Part shown: positions 33,974 to 44,049 of the stretch, one piece after another
Position numbering within the stretch: the stretch's first letter is position 1
How the letters are laid out: each line of letters begins with the position of its first letter
Assembly: GCF_032678705.1 (NCBI RefSeq)
Contig: NZ_JAVTSS010000001.1
Location: 2,170,001 to 2,234,000 of the forward strand
From: Pedobacter frigiditerrae
Lineage (GTDB): Bacteria > Bacteroidota > Bacteroidia > Sphingobacteriales > Sphingobacteriaceae
Length of the DNA: 64,000 bases
Reading direction: 5' to 3'
The notes under the pieces: model-generated
Seen by the model: the letters and a program-made list of their open reading frames with translations, nothing else
The model's database searches: none
Told to the model about the DNA's origin: nothing
Translations under genes and position numbers: made by a program

Positions 33974-36250
33974 ATGATGAAATCCATCTTACTTAGCTGC
34001 TTTACTTTTTTGTTTTTATTTTCCAATTCCTCAGATGGTAAAGCACAGGGAAAAATAGAAGATTATCAGCGAGCCGAGTTATTTAATGGCTTAATACAAA
34101 ATAAAATATATCATGCCCCTACCAATATCAAATGGCTAGTTGATAAGAAACAATATTTCTACAACATCCTTACTGCAAAAGGAACCGAATATCTATTAGT
34201 AGATGCAAACAGCTTAACACAATCATCAGCTTTTGACCAAGAAAGACTTGCCACAGCACTTTCTTCACTTACTAATACTAGGTTAGAAGCCTTTAAACTT
34301 CCAATTACAAATGTGGTTATGAACAATAATGGCACTGAATTGAGCTTTAATTATGGCGATAAACAATGGACTTATGACTTGGAGATTTTTAAGTGTAAGG
34401 AAATAACAAGGCAAGACAATCAAAGACAAACAGGATATTGGGGAGACAGAACGGCTGATGCTTTAGATAGAAAAGTAAAATCCCCTGATGGGAAATGGAA
34501 TGCTTATATTAAAAATTATAACGTATACATAAAAGGCACAGAAACAACAGCTAAGGAATTTCAATTGAGTTTTGATGGATCCGAAGGAGAGTATTACAAT
34601 GTAGAATTAGCTTGGTCGCCCGATTCTAAAAAACTAGCTACATATAAAGTTCGTCCTGCTAAACCGCATTTAATTTATTTAATCGAATCCTCTCCTACTA
34701 CGCAACTTCAGCCCATCCTTCAATCTAGAAATTATTTAAAGCCAGGTGATGCGTTGGCTCAGATGCAACCTGCGTTGTTCCATATAGATCCTAAAAAACA
34801 AATAACCGTTGATCAAAGTAAAATACAATTGCAATATGCATTAACGAATTTAGAATGGAGAAAAGACAGTAGGGCATTTACCTTTCATTACAATGAAAGA
34901 GGCCACCAAAAATATAGTATTGTAGAAGTTAATGCCGCAGGTATTTTAAGAGAGTTAATTACTGAGGAAAGCAAAACATTTATCCATTACAGTGGACCTA
35001 AAATGTATAGATACGATTTAAATGATGGCAAAGAGATTATTTGGGCTTCTGAACGAGATGGATGGAATCATTTATACCTTTATGATGGAGAAGGAAAACT
35101 AAAGAATCAAATTACCAAAGGTGAATGGGTAATAAGAAACGTAATTAATGTAAATGAAAAGGAAAGGACTATCCTATTTGAAGGTAGTGGAATGGAAAAA
35201 GGTCAAGACCCTTATTTCATTCAATATTATAAAGTTAATTTTGATGGTACTGGATTAGTAAAACTAACTACTGAAAACGGCAATCATAAAGCATTTTTTG
35301 CTAATGATTATAGCTCATTTATTGATACTTATTCTCGAATAGACAAAGCACAAATAACCGTTTTAAGAGATGGTAAAACTGGAAAAATATTAAAAGAATT
35401 AGAGCAAGCAGACATTAATCCCTTGCTAAAAACTGGATGGAAGTTACCAGAAGTTTTTAGCGCAAAAGGCAGAGACGGCAAAACCGATATTTGGGGAATG
35501 ATCATTCGTCCAAGTAATTTTGACTCTTCAAAAAAATACCCAGTTATAGAATATATTTATGCTGGCCCACACGATTCTTTTGTTCCGAAAAGTTTTGTGA
35601 ACGATTCAAGAGGCTCCTTACATGAATTAGCAGAACTAGGGTTTATCGTTTTGCAGATTGACGGTATGGGAACATCTAACAGGTCGAAGGCATTTCATGA
35701 TGTGGCTTGGAAGAACTTAAAAGATGGAGGATTTCCCGATAGGATATTATGGATAAAAGAAGCGGCTAAAAAATATAATTATATGGATTTAAGCAGAGTG
35801 GGCATTTTTGGCAACTCTGCAGGCGGACAAAGCTCATTAGGTGCCTTGTTATTTCATCCAGACTTTTATAAAGTTGCGGTTTCTTCTTCTGGATGTCATG
35901 ACAATAGAATGGACAAAATTTGGTGGAATGAACAATGGATGGGTTATCCTATCGGACCTGAATATGGAGAATCTTCTAATGTTGACAATGCTTATAGATT
36001 ACAAGGAAAATTACTTCTTATTTTAGGTGAGTTAGATGACAATGTAGATCCTTCCTCAACAATGCAAGTGATCAATCAATTGGTAAAAGCAAATAAAAAC
36101 TTTGATTTTTTGATGGTACCAGGAATGAAACATTCCTTAGGTGGCGATTATGGCGAGCACAAAAGACGTGATTTTTTTGTAAAGCACCTATTGGGAGTTG
36201 AGCCACCAGAATGGACTTGGGCTACAAATATCACCATCCCTAAACCTTAA
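33974..36250 (+). CDS. S9 family peptidase, dipeptidyl peptidase IV-like
   Basis: A 758-residue secreted serine peptidase with a signal sequence (MMKSILLSCFTFLFLFSNSSDGKAQ, cleavage after KAQ). The N-terminal beta-propeller (about 40-490) is DPP IV-type. The alpha/beta-hydrolase domain has the nucleophile in GIFGNSAGGQSSLG (about Ser617), the aspartate in GELDDNVDPSST and the histidine in MVPGMKHSLGGDY. It releases dipeptides from peptide N-termini in the periplasm; the exact P1 preference is not fixed by sequence. Full length, monocistronic. Confidence 0.93.
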   Translation: MMKSILLSCFTFLFLFSNSSDGKAQGKIEDYQRAELFNGLIQNKIYHAPTNIKWLVDKKQYFYNILTAKGTEYLLVDANSLTQSSAFDQERLATALSSLTNTRLEAFKLPITNVVMNNNGTELSFNYGDKQWTYDLEIFKCKEITRQDNQRQTGYWGDRTADALDRKVKSPDGKWNAYIKNYNVYIKGTETTAKEFQLSFDGSEGEYYNVELAWSPDSKKLATYKVRPAKPHLIYLIESSPTTQLQPILQSRNYLKPGDALAQMQPALFHIDPKKQITVDQSKIQLQYALTNLEWRKDSRAFTFHYNERGHQKYSIVEVNAAGILRELITEESKTFIHYSGPKMYRYDLNDGKEIIWASERDGWNHLYLYDGEGKLKNQITKGEWVIRNVINVNEKERTILFEGSGMEKGQDPYFIQYYKVNFDGTGLVKLTTENGNHKAFFANDYSSFIDTYSRIDKAQITVLRDGKTGKILKELEQADINPLLKTGWKLPEVFSAKGRDGKTDIWGMIIRPSNFDSSKKYPVIEYIYAGPHDSFVPKSFVNDSRGSLHELAELGFIVLQIDGMGTSNRSKAFHDVAWKNLKDGGFPDRILWIKEAAKKYNYMDLSRVGIFGNSAGGQSSLGALLFHPDFYKVAVSSSGCHDNRMDKIWWNEQWMGYPIGPEYGESSNVDNAYRLQGKLLLILGELDDNVDPSSTMQVINQLVKANKNFDFLMVPGMKHSLGGDYGEHKRRDFFVKHLLGVEPPEWTWATNITIPKP

Positions 36251-36305
36251 TAATTTTATAGAACTAACGAATTTTAATACATTAGTAGCTATAAACTAAA
36301 TAACA

Positions 36306-37181
36306 ATGATTAAAAGATTATTTATTGTCTTGTGCTTTTCTATTCCTCTGTTTGGAATGGCTCAAGATATGACCAAGCATTATAAAATCTACGATGTTAA
36401 AAAGCAAAAGATCGTAACTGTTGACGATATAGTAACTGATTTAGCGACTGCTAACGTTTTGTTTTTTGGTGAAGAACACAATGATTCAATCGGACATTAT
36501 TTAGAAGCTACTTTATTTAAAAAAATTGCAGTTGCTTATCCTGGCAAAGCAGCCTTAACCATGGAGATGTTTCATACGGATGTACAACCTGTTATAAATG
36601 AATATTTAAATGGGTTTATTAGTGAAAAAAACTTTATTAAAGAAGCTAGGGCTTGGAACAATTACAAAGATTATAGACCAATGATAGAAACGGCTAAGGC
36701 CAATAAACTAGATGTTATAGGTGGTAATGGAGCTGCAAGATATAGCAATGCAGTTACCAGAGGTGGATTAGAGGTTTTAAATCAATTACCTGAAGGTTCA
36801 AAACAATTTATCGCTCCTTTACCAATCGATACAGCTACTGGAAGATATTTAGAAAAGTTCATTGAAACTTTAGGCGGTCACAGTATGGGAGGAATGAAAG
36901 TTTATCAAACTCAAAACTTCTGGGACGCTACCATGTCATGGTCTATTGCTAAATATGCAAAAGCAAACAAGGATAAGAAGATTTTTCAGGTTAACGGCCG
37001 TTTTCATAGCGATGAGAAGCTAGGCACTTTAGCAAAGCTAAAAAAGTATGCTCCTAAGCTTAAAGTGTTAAACATTTCTTCTTTTTCTGCGGATGATTTT
37101 AACAACCCAGATTGGAAGAAATATGAAAAACTGGGAGACTATGTTATTGTAACTGACCCAAGCTTAAAACGAACTTTTTAA
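36306..37181 (+). CDS. ChaN-like haem-binding protein
   Basis: A 291-residue protein with signal peptide (MIKRLFIVLCFSIPLFGMAQ) and a ChaN/cofactor-haem-binding (DUF399) domain. The hallmark ANVLFFGEEHNDSIGHYLEA carries the glutamate and histidine of the haem site, and MEMFHTDVQPVINEYLNG follows at about residue 95. Known ChaN binds haem pairs at the outer membrane in iron uptake; a lipobox is not visible here, so it is probably periplasmic. It is followed by a perfect 18-bp hairpin shared with mscL. Confidence 0.88.
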   Translation: MIKRLFIVLCFSIPLFGMAQDMTKHYKIYDVKKQKIVTVDDIVTDLATANVLFFGEEHNDSIGHYLEATLFKKIAVAYPGKAALTMEMFHTDVQPVINEYLNGFISEKNFIKEARAWNNYKDYRPMIETAKANKLDVIGGNGAARYSNAVTRGGLEVLNQLPEGSKQFIAPLPIDTATGRYLEKFIETLGGHSMGGMKVYQTQNFWDATMSWSIAKYAKANKDKKIFQVNGRFHSDEKLGTLAKLKKYAPKLKVLNISSFSADDFNNPDWKKYEKLGDYVIVTDPSLKRTF

Positions 37182-37200
37182 ATATAACAGGTATAAGAAA

Positions 37201-37260
37201 GCCGCAGATTCGCAGATTTCTTTCTATTTAATTTAGAATGATAATCTGCGAATCTGCGGC
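37201..37260. terminator. Perfect 18-bp inverted repeat between ChaN-like gene and mscL
   Basis: GCCGCAGATTCGCAGATT (37201-37218) is an exact reverse complement of AATCTGCGAATCTGCGGC (37243-37260) around a 24-base loop. It lies between convergent genes. Each arm is itself two copies of a CGCAGATT word, as in the other word-built elements. Confidence 0.75.
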
Positions 37261-37275
37261 TTATTCTTTTGTAGC

Positions 37276-37710
37276 TTATTTATTTTTCAATAAATCTCTT
37301 ATTTCAGTTAAAAGCACTTCTTCTTTTGTAGGAGCTGGTGGAGCTGCAGGAGCTTTCGCTTCCTCCTTACGTTTCAAAGAATTAATACCCTTTACCAGCA
37401 GAAACACAACTAATGCTAACAAAAAGAAGTTTAAAGCTACAGTTAAGAAATTTCCGTAAGCAAAAATCGCACTATCTTGAATTCCTCTCGCTTTCTCTAA
37501 ATCTAATCCTTTTGGAACATCTCCTTTCAGCACAATGTATAATTTGCTAAAATCTGGCTGACCGATGATTGAAGATACAATTGGCATTACCAAATCCTTA
37601 ACCACACTGTCAATTATTTTACCGAAGGCACCACCAATGATAACACCGACAGCTAAATCCATAACATTGCCCTTTACAGCAAACTCTTTAAATTCTTTAA
37701 CAAACCCCAT
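37276..37710 (-). CDS. mscL: Large-conductance mechanosensitive channel
   Basis: A 144-residue MscL, the inner-membrane pentameric channel that releases solutes on hypo-osmotic shock. TM1 contains the gate motif [21 protein letters not shown] (about residues 16-36) and TM2 is [20 protein letters not shown]. The periplasmic loop carries a short insert ([14 protein letters not shown]). The C-terminal helix [15 protein letters not shown] closes a proline/alanine-rich linker. Length is normal for the family. Transcribed toward the convergent ChaN-like gene. Confidence 0.96.
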   Translation of the reverse strand: MGFVKEFKEFAVKGNVMDLAVGVIIGGAFGKIIDSVVKDLVMPIVSSIIGQPDFSKLYIVLKGDVPKGLDLEKARGIQDSAIFAYGNFLTVALNFFLLALVVFLLVKGINSLKRKEEAKAPAAPPAPTKEEVLLTEIRDLLKNK

Positions 37711-37828
37711 AGATAGTTTTAATTTTAGTTAACGTTTTATTCAGTTAGTTTAAAAGTAATAAACTTTAAAACCAAATTAAGCTTTTTGCACAAAAAATAA
37801 GCCAGTTATAACGATTTGATTATTATTA

Positions 37829-37860
37829 TTGCTTAAATGTAAAGCAAATGTTTATTTTTG
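37829..37860 (+). promoter_or_regulatory. Promoter of rpoN
   Basis: TTG (37829-37831), a 21-base spacer and TATTTTTG (37853-37860), an exact TAnnTTTG box. The rpoN ATG follows at 37887. Confidence 0.65.
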
Positions 37861-37886
37861 AACATTAATCCCATCTTCCTTCAAAT

Positions 37887-39359
37887 ATGTTAAGACAAAA
37901 TTTACAGCAAAAATTATTACAAAAGTTATCACCTCAACAAATACAATTTATAAAGTTGTTACAGGTGCCAACTGTTGCTTTAGATACACGTATTAAGGAA
38001 GAATTAGAAGATAATCCTGCATTAGAAGATCCAAGTTTAATGACTGCCGATGAGCCAGTTAATGAATATGATGATCTAAATGAGCGTGATGATTATGATT
38101 CTGAAACTAAGGAAGATACCTCTACAGATGAATTTAATGTAGAAGATTATTTACAAGACGACAACACTAACGATTATAGCACCTCATACAATAACGGAGA
38201 TGACGATGAGGAGAAAAAAGAAACTCCAATTGCCATTGAAAGTACTTTTTTCGAAAGCTTACAAGAACAATTAGACCTTGTTCCTCTATCAGATACGGAC
38301 TTTATTGTAGGCAAACAAATCATTGGCAGTTTAGATGATGACGGTTATTTACGCCGACCTATAACATCAATGATTGATGATTTAGCTTTTTCTCAGAATG
38401 TAATGGTTGAGGAAGAAGATGTGTTGGAAATGTTAAAGGTGATTCAAGGTTTTGACCCTCCAGGTATTGCCGCTCGTGATTTGCAGGAATGTTTATCCTT
38501 ACAATTAAAACGTAAGGATGTAAACAATCCAATCATTAAAAAAGCCATAGCTATAGTAGAGCATCACTTAGATGAATTTACACGTAAGCATTACGATAAA
38601 TTGGAGAAATCTGTAGGTTTAAATAACGACGAACTAAAAGATGTTGTAGCCGAAATCCTACGCCTAAATCCAAAACCAGGAGATTCAAATCAGGTTACTA
38701 CGAAACAACTGCAAATTATTCCAGATTTTCACATCAGTAACAACGATGGAATTTTAATATTAACCTTAAACTCTAAAAATGCACCTGAGTTAAGGGTTAG
38801 TCGTTCTTACATGGACATGTTTGATCATTATGATAAAGCATCCCAAAAGGATAAAAAAATGAAGGAAGCTGTTCAGTTCGTAAAGCAAAAGTTAGACTCC
38901 GCTAAATGGTTTATAGATGCCATTAAACAAAGACAACAGACTTTATTGAAAACGATGAATGCCATCATGCATTATCAATATGAGTATTTTTTAACTGCTG
39001 ACGAGCGCAAAATGCGCCCAATGATTTTAAAAGATATTGCTGATAAAATAGGAATGGACATTTCAACTGTATCTAGGGTAGCAAACTCTAAATACGTGCA
39101 AACAGAATTTGGAACATTCTTATTAAAATCTTTCTTTTCAGAAGCTATTCAAACTGAAAGTGGTGAAGAAGTTTCTAATAAAGAAGTAAAGAAAATATTA
39201 GAAGATTGCATTGGAAACGAAGATAAACGTCGCCCGTTGGCAGATGAAAAATTAACTGAAATCTTAAAAGAAAGAGGTTATAACATTGCCAGAAGAACTG
39301 TTGCCAAATATCGTGAACAAATGAATATTCCAGTTGCCAGATTGAGAAAAGAACTTTAG
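37887..39359 (+). CDS. rpoN: RNA polymerase sigma-54 factor
   Basis: A 490-residue sigma-54. Region I (MLRQNLQQKLLQKLSPQQIQ and NPALEDP, residues 1-50) contacts enhancer-binding ATPases. A long acidic, asparagine-rich region II (about 55-115, YDDLNERDDYDSETKED style) is followed by the core-binding domain (SLDDDGYLRRP, GFDPPGIAARDLQECLSLQL). The HTH is MDISTVSRVANSKYVQTEFG and the RpoN box is ARRTVAKYRE near the end. No enhancer-binding protein with an AAA+ domain is in the window. Convergent with porP and separated from it by a palindromic hairpin. Confidence 0.97.
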   Translation: MLRQNLQQKLLQKLSPQQIQFIKLLQVPTVALDTRIKEELEDNPALEDPSLMTADEPVNEYDDLNERDDYDSETKEDTSTDEFNVEDYLQDDNTNDYSTSYNNGDDDEEKKETPIAIESTFFESLQEQLDLVPLSDTDFIVGKQIIGSLDDDGYLRRPITSMIDDLAFSQNVMVEEEDVLEMLKVIQGFDPPGIAARDLQECLSLQLKRKDVNNPIIKKAIAIVEHHLDEFTRKHYDKLEKSVGLNNDELKDVVAEILRLNPKPGDSNQVTTKQLQIIPDFHISNNDGILILTLNSKNAPELRVSRSYMDMFDHYDKASQKDKKMKEAVQFVKQKLDSAKWFIDAIKQRQQTLLKTMNAIMHYQYEYFLTADERKMRPMILKDIADKIGMDISTVSRVANSKYVQTEFGTFLLKSFFSEAIQTESGEEVSNKEVKKILEDCIGNEDKRRPLADEKLTEILKERGYNIARRTVAKYREQMNIPVARLRKEL

Positions 39360-39374
39360 TCAGTTTGCAATTCT

Positions 39375-39424
39375 CAGTTAACAGTTCCAGAACCTGAAAA
39401 CTGCCCGTTGTAATCTGTTAACTG
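39375..39424. terminator. Palindromic hairpin between rpoN and porP-like gene
   Basis: CAGTTAACAG (39375-39384) and CTGTTAACTG (39415-39424) are exact reverse complements. With flanking AATT they pair over about 14 bases. Position between convergent stops fits a bidirectional terminator or 3' stabiliser. Confidence 0.55.
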
Positions 39425-39427
39425 AAA

Positions 39428-40438
39428 TTACCACATTCTCATAGAGCTTAACACATTGTATACATTGTTAAGTTGTAATCCTAAAACAATTTCGTGGCTA
39501 CCATAGCTTACTTTGTTCAACTGTGAAGTCGTGAAATCATAAGAGTAAGTTAAATTAACTAGTCTACTGATGTTCAATCCTGCCATTGCAGAGTAAGAAT
39601 CATTGTGTCTATAACTACCTCCTAACCAAAATCTATCTTTAAATCCTAACTTTAAGTTAACATCAACAGACAATGGAGTTGGGCTTACATATTTTACCAT
39701 AACAGATGGAATGGCGGTTATACTTTCATCAATATATAACTTATAACCAGCTGTTAAAAAAGCATGAGGGACTTCCTTACCTGTTTTATAGTTTGGATCG
39801 CTTGTAAAAGCCAATTTCTGAGGTAATATTTGTTGAACTGATGCTCCTGCAAAAAAACGAGCACCATATAACCAAACTCCCAAACTTAAATCTGGCTTAA
39901 CCTGACTAACTATTGCATTATTTAAAGCAGGATCATTAGGGTTTTCGAGGGTTAACTGATTAATATCCAATCCAATTCTAGTTACACCTGCAGCTGCGCC
40001 AACCGATAAATTTAATGTTCCGGTTAATTGAAGATGATAAGCATAGGTTAAATTTGCATCTAAACGCGAGATAGGACCGGTCTTATCTAATACAACCGTT
40101 GCCCCCATTCCGTGATGAGATGGTGATGCAGTATAATTTTGGCTATAATCATCTGCTCTTGGATCTTCACCCTTTTCTGGCATTGACAATGGATTTTTCC
40201 ATAAATAATCTGGACTTAAACTCCAGTGAGCCGAAGCAAATGTAGTTTGAGGAGCATTATCAATTCCAGACCATTGTTTTCTGTATCCAGCTTTAAAATC
40301 TGTATAGTTTTCGATTCCACTCAATGCAGGGTTTAATAGAAAATTATTAAATATATATTGCGTATACTGAGGCTTTTGCTGACCAAAGGCAGAAATACCT
40401 ATCAATGATAAAACAAAAATGTAAAAAATCTTCTTCAA
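39428..40438 (-). CDS. PorP/SprF family type IX secretion outer-membrane protein
   Basis: A 336-residue outer-membrane protein with signal peptide (MKKIFYIFVLSLIGISAFGQ) and the PorP/SprF opening QKPQYTQYIFNNFLLNPALSGIENY. The internal blocks YRKQWSGIDNAPQTTFASAH and LDKTGPISRLDANLTYAYHL are diagnostic. Members associate with the type IX secretion machinery and usually serve one large surface protein encoded next door. Here it follows, by two bases, the 1157-residue PKD protein with a type B C-terminal signal, as in the sprB-sprF pairing. Confidence 0.93.
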   Translation of the reverse strand: MKKIFYIFVLSLIGISAFGQQKPQYTQYIFNNFLLNPALSGIENYTDFKAGYRKQWSGIDNAPQTTFASAHWSLSPDYLWKNPLSMPEKGEDPRADDYSQNYTASPSHHGMGATVVLDKTGPISRLDANLTYAYHLQLTGTLNLSVGAAAGVTRIGLDINQLTLENPNDPALNNAIVSQVKPDLSLGVWLYGARFFAGASVQQILPQKLAFTSDPNYKTGKEVPHAFLTAGYKLYIDESITAIPSVMVKYVSPTPLSVDVNLKLGFKDRFWLGGSYRHNDSYSAMAGLNISRLVNLTYSYDFTTSQLNKVSYGSHEIVLGLQLNNVYNVLSSMRMW

Positions 40439-40440
40439 AA

Positions 40441-43400
40441 CTATCTTATAATTGTTAGGTTTCCAGTAATACTTTTTCTGCCACTATTTGGGTTGATAAT
40501 ATAGTAATAAGTTCCGACAGGCAGAGGCTGATTTTTATAATTCCCATCGAAAGGTACAGCATATCCTTTACTAAAATACACTCTTTCCCCATTTCTATTG
40601 TATATTTCTACATTCGCATTTGGATAAGTATCTAAATACTTCACATTCCAAACATCATTAACTCCATCTCCATTAGGTGTAAAGCTATTGGGAGCATTAA
40701 CATTTTGCAATACGTATACATAAACATCATCTGTCATGTAACAACCTTGACTTGACGTAACGGTTAAAGTGTATCTAGTATCTTGCTCTGGATTTGCTAT
40801 TGGGTTTAAAACATCGTCAGCACTTAAGCCTATGGAAGGTGTCCATTTATAAGTTAATCCATTTCCCTTCGCAGTAGCTGAGATTTGTTTCTGGCCTCCA
40901 GCTAAAATATAAAAATCACTTCCAGCATCAACAGTTGGCACTGGGTAAACCTCTATTGATTGTGTTTGAGAATTCGTACAACCATTACTCGCAGTAAAAG
41001 TGTAGGTAATAGCATGAACGCCAATACCTGCAATTATCGGATTAAATAAGCCTGTTGTACTTACTCCTTTACCGGTATACTCATAAGAACCTAATAAACC
41101 TCCAGTTTCTGAACCTGTAAATTGAACTACACCTCCATTTAAGCAAACTGGTTCAAGTGCATCAAATATCACCACGGGTGATGCCAATAAAACAACCTGA
41201 TGTGTAATCTCATTTGAGCATGTACCTCCAGAATAAACCACCATTTTAACATCTAAAGTTTTTGTTAGCGGTGTGGTAAACTGAGGATAAGTAAATTCAT
41301 AAAGCTTGTTTACCGTTGGATCTAAATCATCATCGCCATATTTAACTCCATCTATGTACCATTGCACTTTAGTAATGTTACCAAAATCTACAGTAGATAT
41401 ATTTTTTAATGTGAATATCTGATTACTACATAAATTACTGGCATTTAAAGTTTCAAAATCTGCTTTTGGAAAAGAACCATTAACTGTAAAAGGAAGCGAT
41501 AGTGTTTTCTTACATCCATTTGCATTGGTTATAGTTAAAGTTACTGTGTAGTTTCCAGGAGCATTGTATTTATGTTTTCCATCTCTTTCTGTTGAAGAAT
41601 TTAAAATACCCGAAGAAGCATCACCAAAATTCCATAAATAAGTAAGTCCTGCCGGAATTGTACCGTCATGATCTGTTGATGAGTTAATAAAAACAGCTTG
41701 TGCATCTGCCAAACAAACATCAGGAATAATAAAATCAGCAATAGGCAAGGTTGTAATGTTAACCTCCAAAGAAAATGGTTTGCTAATACAGCCTTTGTCA
41801 CTTTCTGTTACTAAGGTCACAGTATATTTTCCAGGAGCAGTATAATGATAATTAAACGGAGTTCCATCTCCTTGAATGGCAGGCTTACCATCGCCCATAT
41901 CCCAAGTCCACTTTACAATTGTACCAGTTGGGTCTATAGTAGATTGATTAACAAATGAAATATCTGTATCTATACAGGAATTTTGGTTTGTAGTAAATAA
42001 AGACACTACTTTTGGATTTATTAATATGTTTTGCATTGCTACCTCAGATAGACAGCCATTTTCTGCTCCAACTGAAAGTTTAACAGTATAGTTGCCACCA
42101 TTTGCGTAAATATGTTTTGGATTTTGATCGGTTGAAGTTTTTCCATCTCCAAAATCCCATAACCATTTTGTAAGTATTTTACCTGTAACTTCTGACGAGC
42201 TAGCATCTTTAAATGCTATTTCTTCATTAGCACAACCAGTTGCTGCTTTTGTAAATGCTGCTTTTGGCAAAGGGTCAACATCAAAATTAAAAATTAATTC
42301 AATTTCACTTGTGGGGAAACAGGTGCCCCCATTAGGCGGTATGGTAGCAAGAGCAGTAACTTGCGTTTTTCCAGCTACAATAAATGTTTTATTTACTGGA
42401 GCAGTGTAAGTGTATAAAGTTTCTCCATTAACAACAGATGCTACACCGTTAGGCGCATTATCAATATAATCTGGTGAACCATCACTAAATTTCCAAATTA
42501 ATTTAGTTAATTGATAAGGTAATGTTAGTTTAAAATCAGCTGGCTGACCAATGCAAGCTGTTGCATTTTCTTCTCCACTAGTTTTGTTTAATATGAGCAA
42601 AAATTGAGTAGATGCTAAACTTGTTCCAGCAGAGTAAGCATAGGACTCTGCCATCCCAAAACCATAAGCAATTGCATTAAAACCATCATCTGCGGTAAGA
42701 GTTAAACTTTCATCAAATACTTGAATTTGAATATAAGAATAAGTAGCATCTGCAGGTACTGGTTGCCAAACGCCATTGCTTGGAATACTACCATTTAACC
42801 TAAAGGTTGAGGTTTTCGCCGTTTTCATAAATATATTTACATATTTAGTTTGAATGGCTTGATTACTAGAAGAGAATACGGTTATATTCTTGATGTTAAA
42901 TTCAGTTGGATTTAATAAGACCATTTCTGGATCTCCAATAATATTTGTGCCTGCAACTGTAGAACATGCTTGTGTTAATGAGTATTGAGCTACACTAATC
43001 AATTTATCAGCAGATACTAAAACTGCTTCAGTCAGTTGTTGTGTCTCATAAAATTCACCCTTAGATAAATTTATAACCATTCCATTTACCGTTACTTTGG
43101 TATTATTATCCTGTGCGAGTACCCTTAAAATATATCTTCTACCTATAAAAGGTATCGCACCATAATTTTTTCCCCAACTATTAGTTGTGTACAACTGCTG
43201 AAACAAGGGGTCTCTAGAGCCAGTGCAAGCTATTGTTAGTGATGTACTACCAGAAAATGCAGCAAAGCGTTTACACTGAGAAGTTAATGGATCAACTTCC
43301 ACAAAAGTACCAGTTAAATCCGACCCTGTAGCAGCATAATACTCATAAACATCTCCAGCTTTAGGTAATTTAATTATTCTTGTTGTTCCCGCAATCTCGT

Positions 43401-43914
43401 GTATAATTAAATCCGTGTTATCTTCAGCAGCAACCAAAACTAAAAAGTTTCTACCACCATTATCCTGCGTATAATTTAACGAATAATACTTCTGTCCGAG
43501 GGCTTCTTTTGGTAAAATTAATGAAGCAGCAGATCTAGCTCCTGCATAAATATGTGCATAAACAGCAACATTTGGCTTGCCTGCAGTTGTCACCACATGA
43601 ATGGCCCTATCGGTTAACACCAAATTGCCTTCCGCCGCATTAATATATGAATTTGCTCGCGGAACACTAAAAGTAACGATGGTATTGGCTAAAATGGGTT
43701 TAGTATCAGTATATGTACCACAACTAACGGTAACTTCAGAATTAGTTTTACTGGTAACAAAAACGTTCATATTAGCCAAACTATTTCCACTTGGATCGTG
43801 TGTTGGGAAGGGAAGCCAAAAGTCTGACCCCTCATTAGAAATATTCTGTGCCTTTGCTAATTGGAAAAAACCAGCAAATAGTAATATAATTATAGATGGT
43901 AAAAGTTTCTTCAT
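40441..43914 (-). CDS. Large PKD-domain surface protein with T9SS type B sorting domain
   Basis: An 1157-residue secreted protein. Order: signal peptide (1-22, ending LAKAQ), an IgGFc-binding-like N-terminal domain (about 25-440, opening NEGSDFWLPF), a PKD-like region (about 450-545), and three clear PKD domains with WLWDFGDG, WTWDMGDG and YLWNFGDA (about 550-815). Further Ig-like modules follow, then a gliding-motility-associated C-terminal domain (about 1072-1157, NAPNSFTPNGDGVNDVWNV), the type B signal for type IX secretion. It should be exported and attached or released at the cell surface, perhaps as an adhesin. The downstream PorP/SprF gene supports this. Confidence 0.92.
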   Translation of the reverse strand: MKKLLPSIIILLFAGFFQLAKAQNISNEGSDFWLPFPTHDPSGNSLANMNVFVTSKTNSEVTVSCGTYTDTKPILANTIVTFSVPRANSYINAAEGNLVLTDRAIHVVTTAGKPNVAVYAHIYAGARSAASLILPKEALGQKYYSLNYTQDNGGRNFLVLVAAEDNTDLIIHEIAGTTRIIKLPKAGDVYEYYAATGSDLTGTFVEVDPLTSQCKRFAAFSGSTSLTIACTGSRDPLFQQLYTTNSWGKNYGAIPFIGRRYILRVLAQDNNTKVTVNGMVINLSKGEFYETQQLTEAVLVSADKLISVAQYSLTQACSTVAGTNIIGDPEMVLLNPTEFNIKNITVFSSSNQAIQTKYVNIFMKTAKTSTFRLNGSIPSNGVWQPVPADATYSYIQIQVFDESLTLTADDGFNAIAYGFGMAESYAYSAGTSLASTQFLLILNKTSGEENATACIGQPADFKLTLPYQLTKLIWKFSDGSPDYIDNAPNGVASVVNGETLYTYTAPVNKTFIVAGKTQVTALATIPPNGGTCFPTSEIELIFNFDVDPLPKAAFTKAATGCANEEIAFKDASSSEVTGKILTKWLWDFGDGKTSTDQNPKHIYANGGNYTVKLSVGAENGCLSEVAMQNILINPKVVSLFTTNQNSCIDTDISFVNQSTIDPTGTIVKWTWDMGDGKPAIQGDGTPFNYHYTAPGKYTVTLVTESDKGCISKPFSLEVNITTLPIADFIIPDVCLADAQAVFINSSTDHDGTIPAGLTYLWNFGDASSGILNSSTERDGKHKYNAPGNYTVTLTITNANGCKKTLSLPFTVNGSFPKADFETLNASNLCSNQIFTLKNISTVDFGNITKVQWYIDGVKYGDDDLDPTVNKLYEFTYPQFTTPLTKTLDVKMVVYSGGTCSNEITHQVVLLASPVVIFDALEPVCLNGGVVQFTGSETGGLLGSYEYTGKGVSTTGLFNPIIAGIGVHAITYTFTASNGCTNSQTQSIEVYPVPTVDAGSDFYILAGGQKQISATAKGNGLTYKWTPSIGLSADDVLNPIANPEQDTRYTLTVTSSQGCYMTDDVYVYVLQNVNAPNSFTPNGDGVNDVWNVKYLDTYPNANVEIYNRNGERVYFSKGYAVPFDGNYKNQPLPVGTYYYIINPNSGRKSITGNLTIIR

Positions 43915-44049
43915 TGACGAGCGACGGGCAAAAAATCTACTCCGTTTTACAATAATAATTATTATTATATTAAAGTAACGCTTTTGTTAGGGAAGAATCG
44001 ACGAATTACCTAATTGCCTAGATAAAAGCCAACTAAATTGGATAATGTG

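Noticed and set aside
43601..43978. 125-codon frame opposite the start of the PKD protein
   Set aside because: Overlaps the coding start and signal peptide of the large gene; its translation shows no domain.
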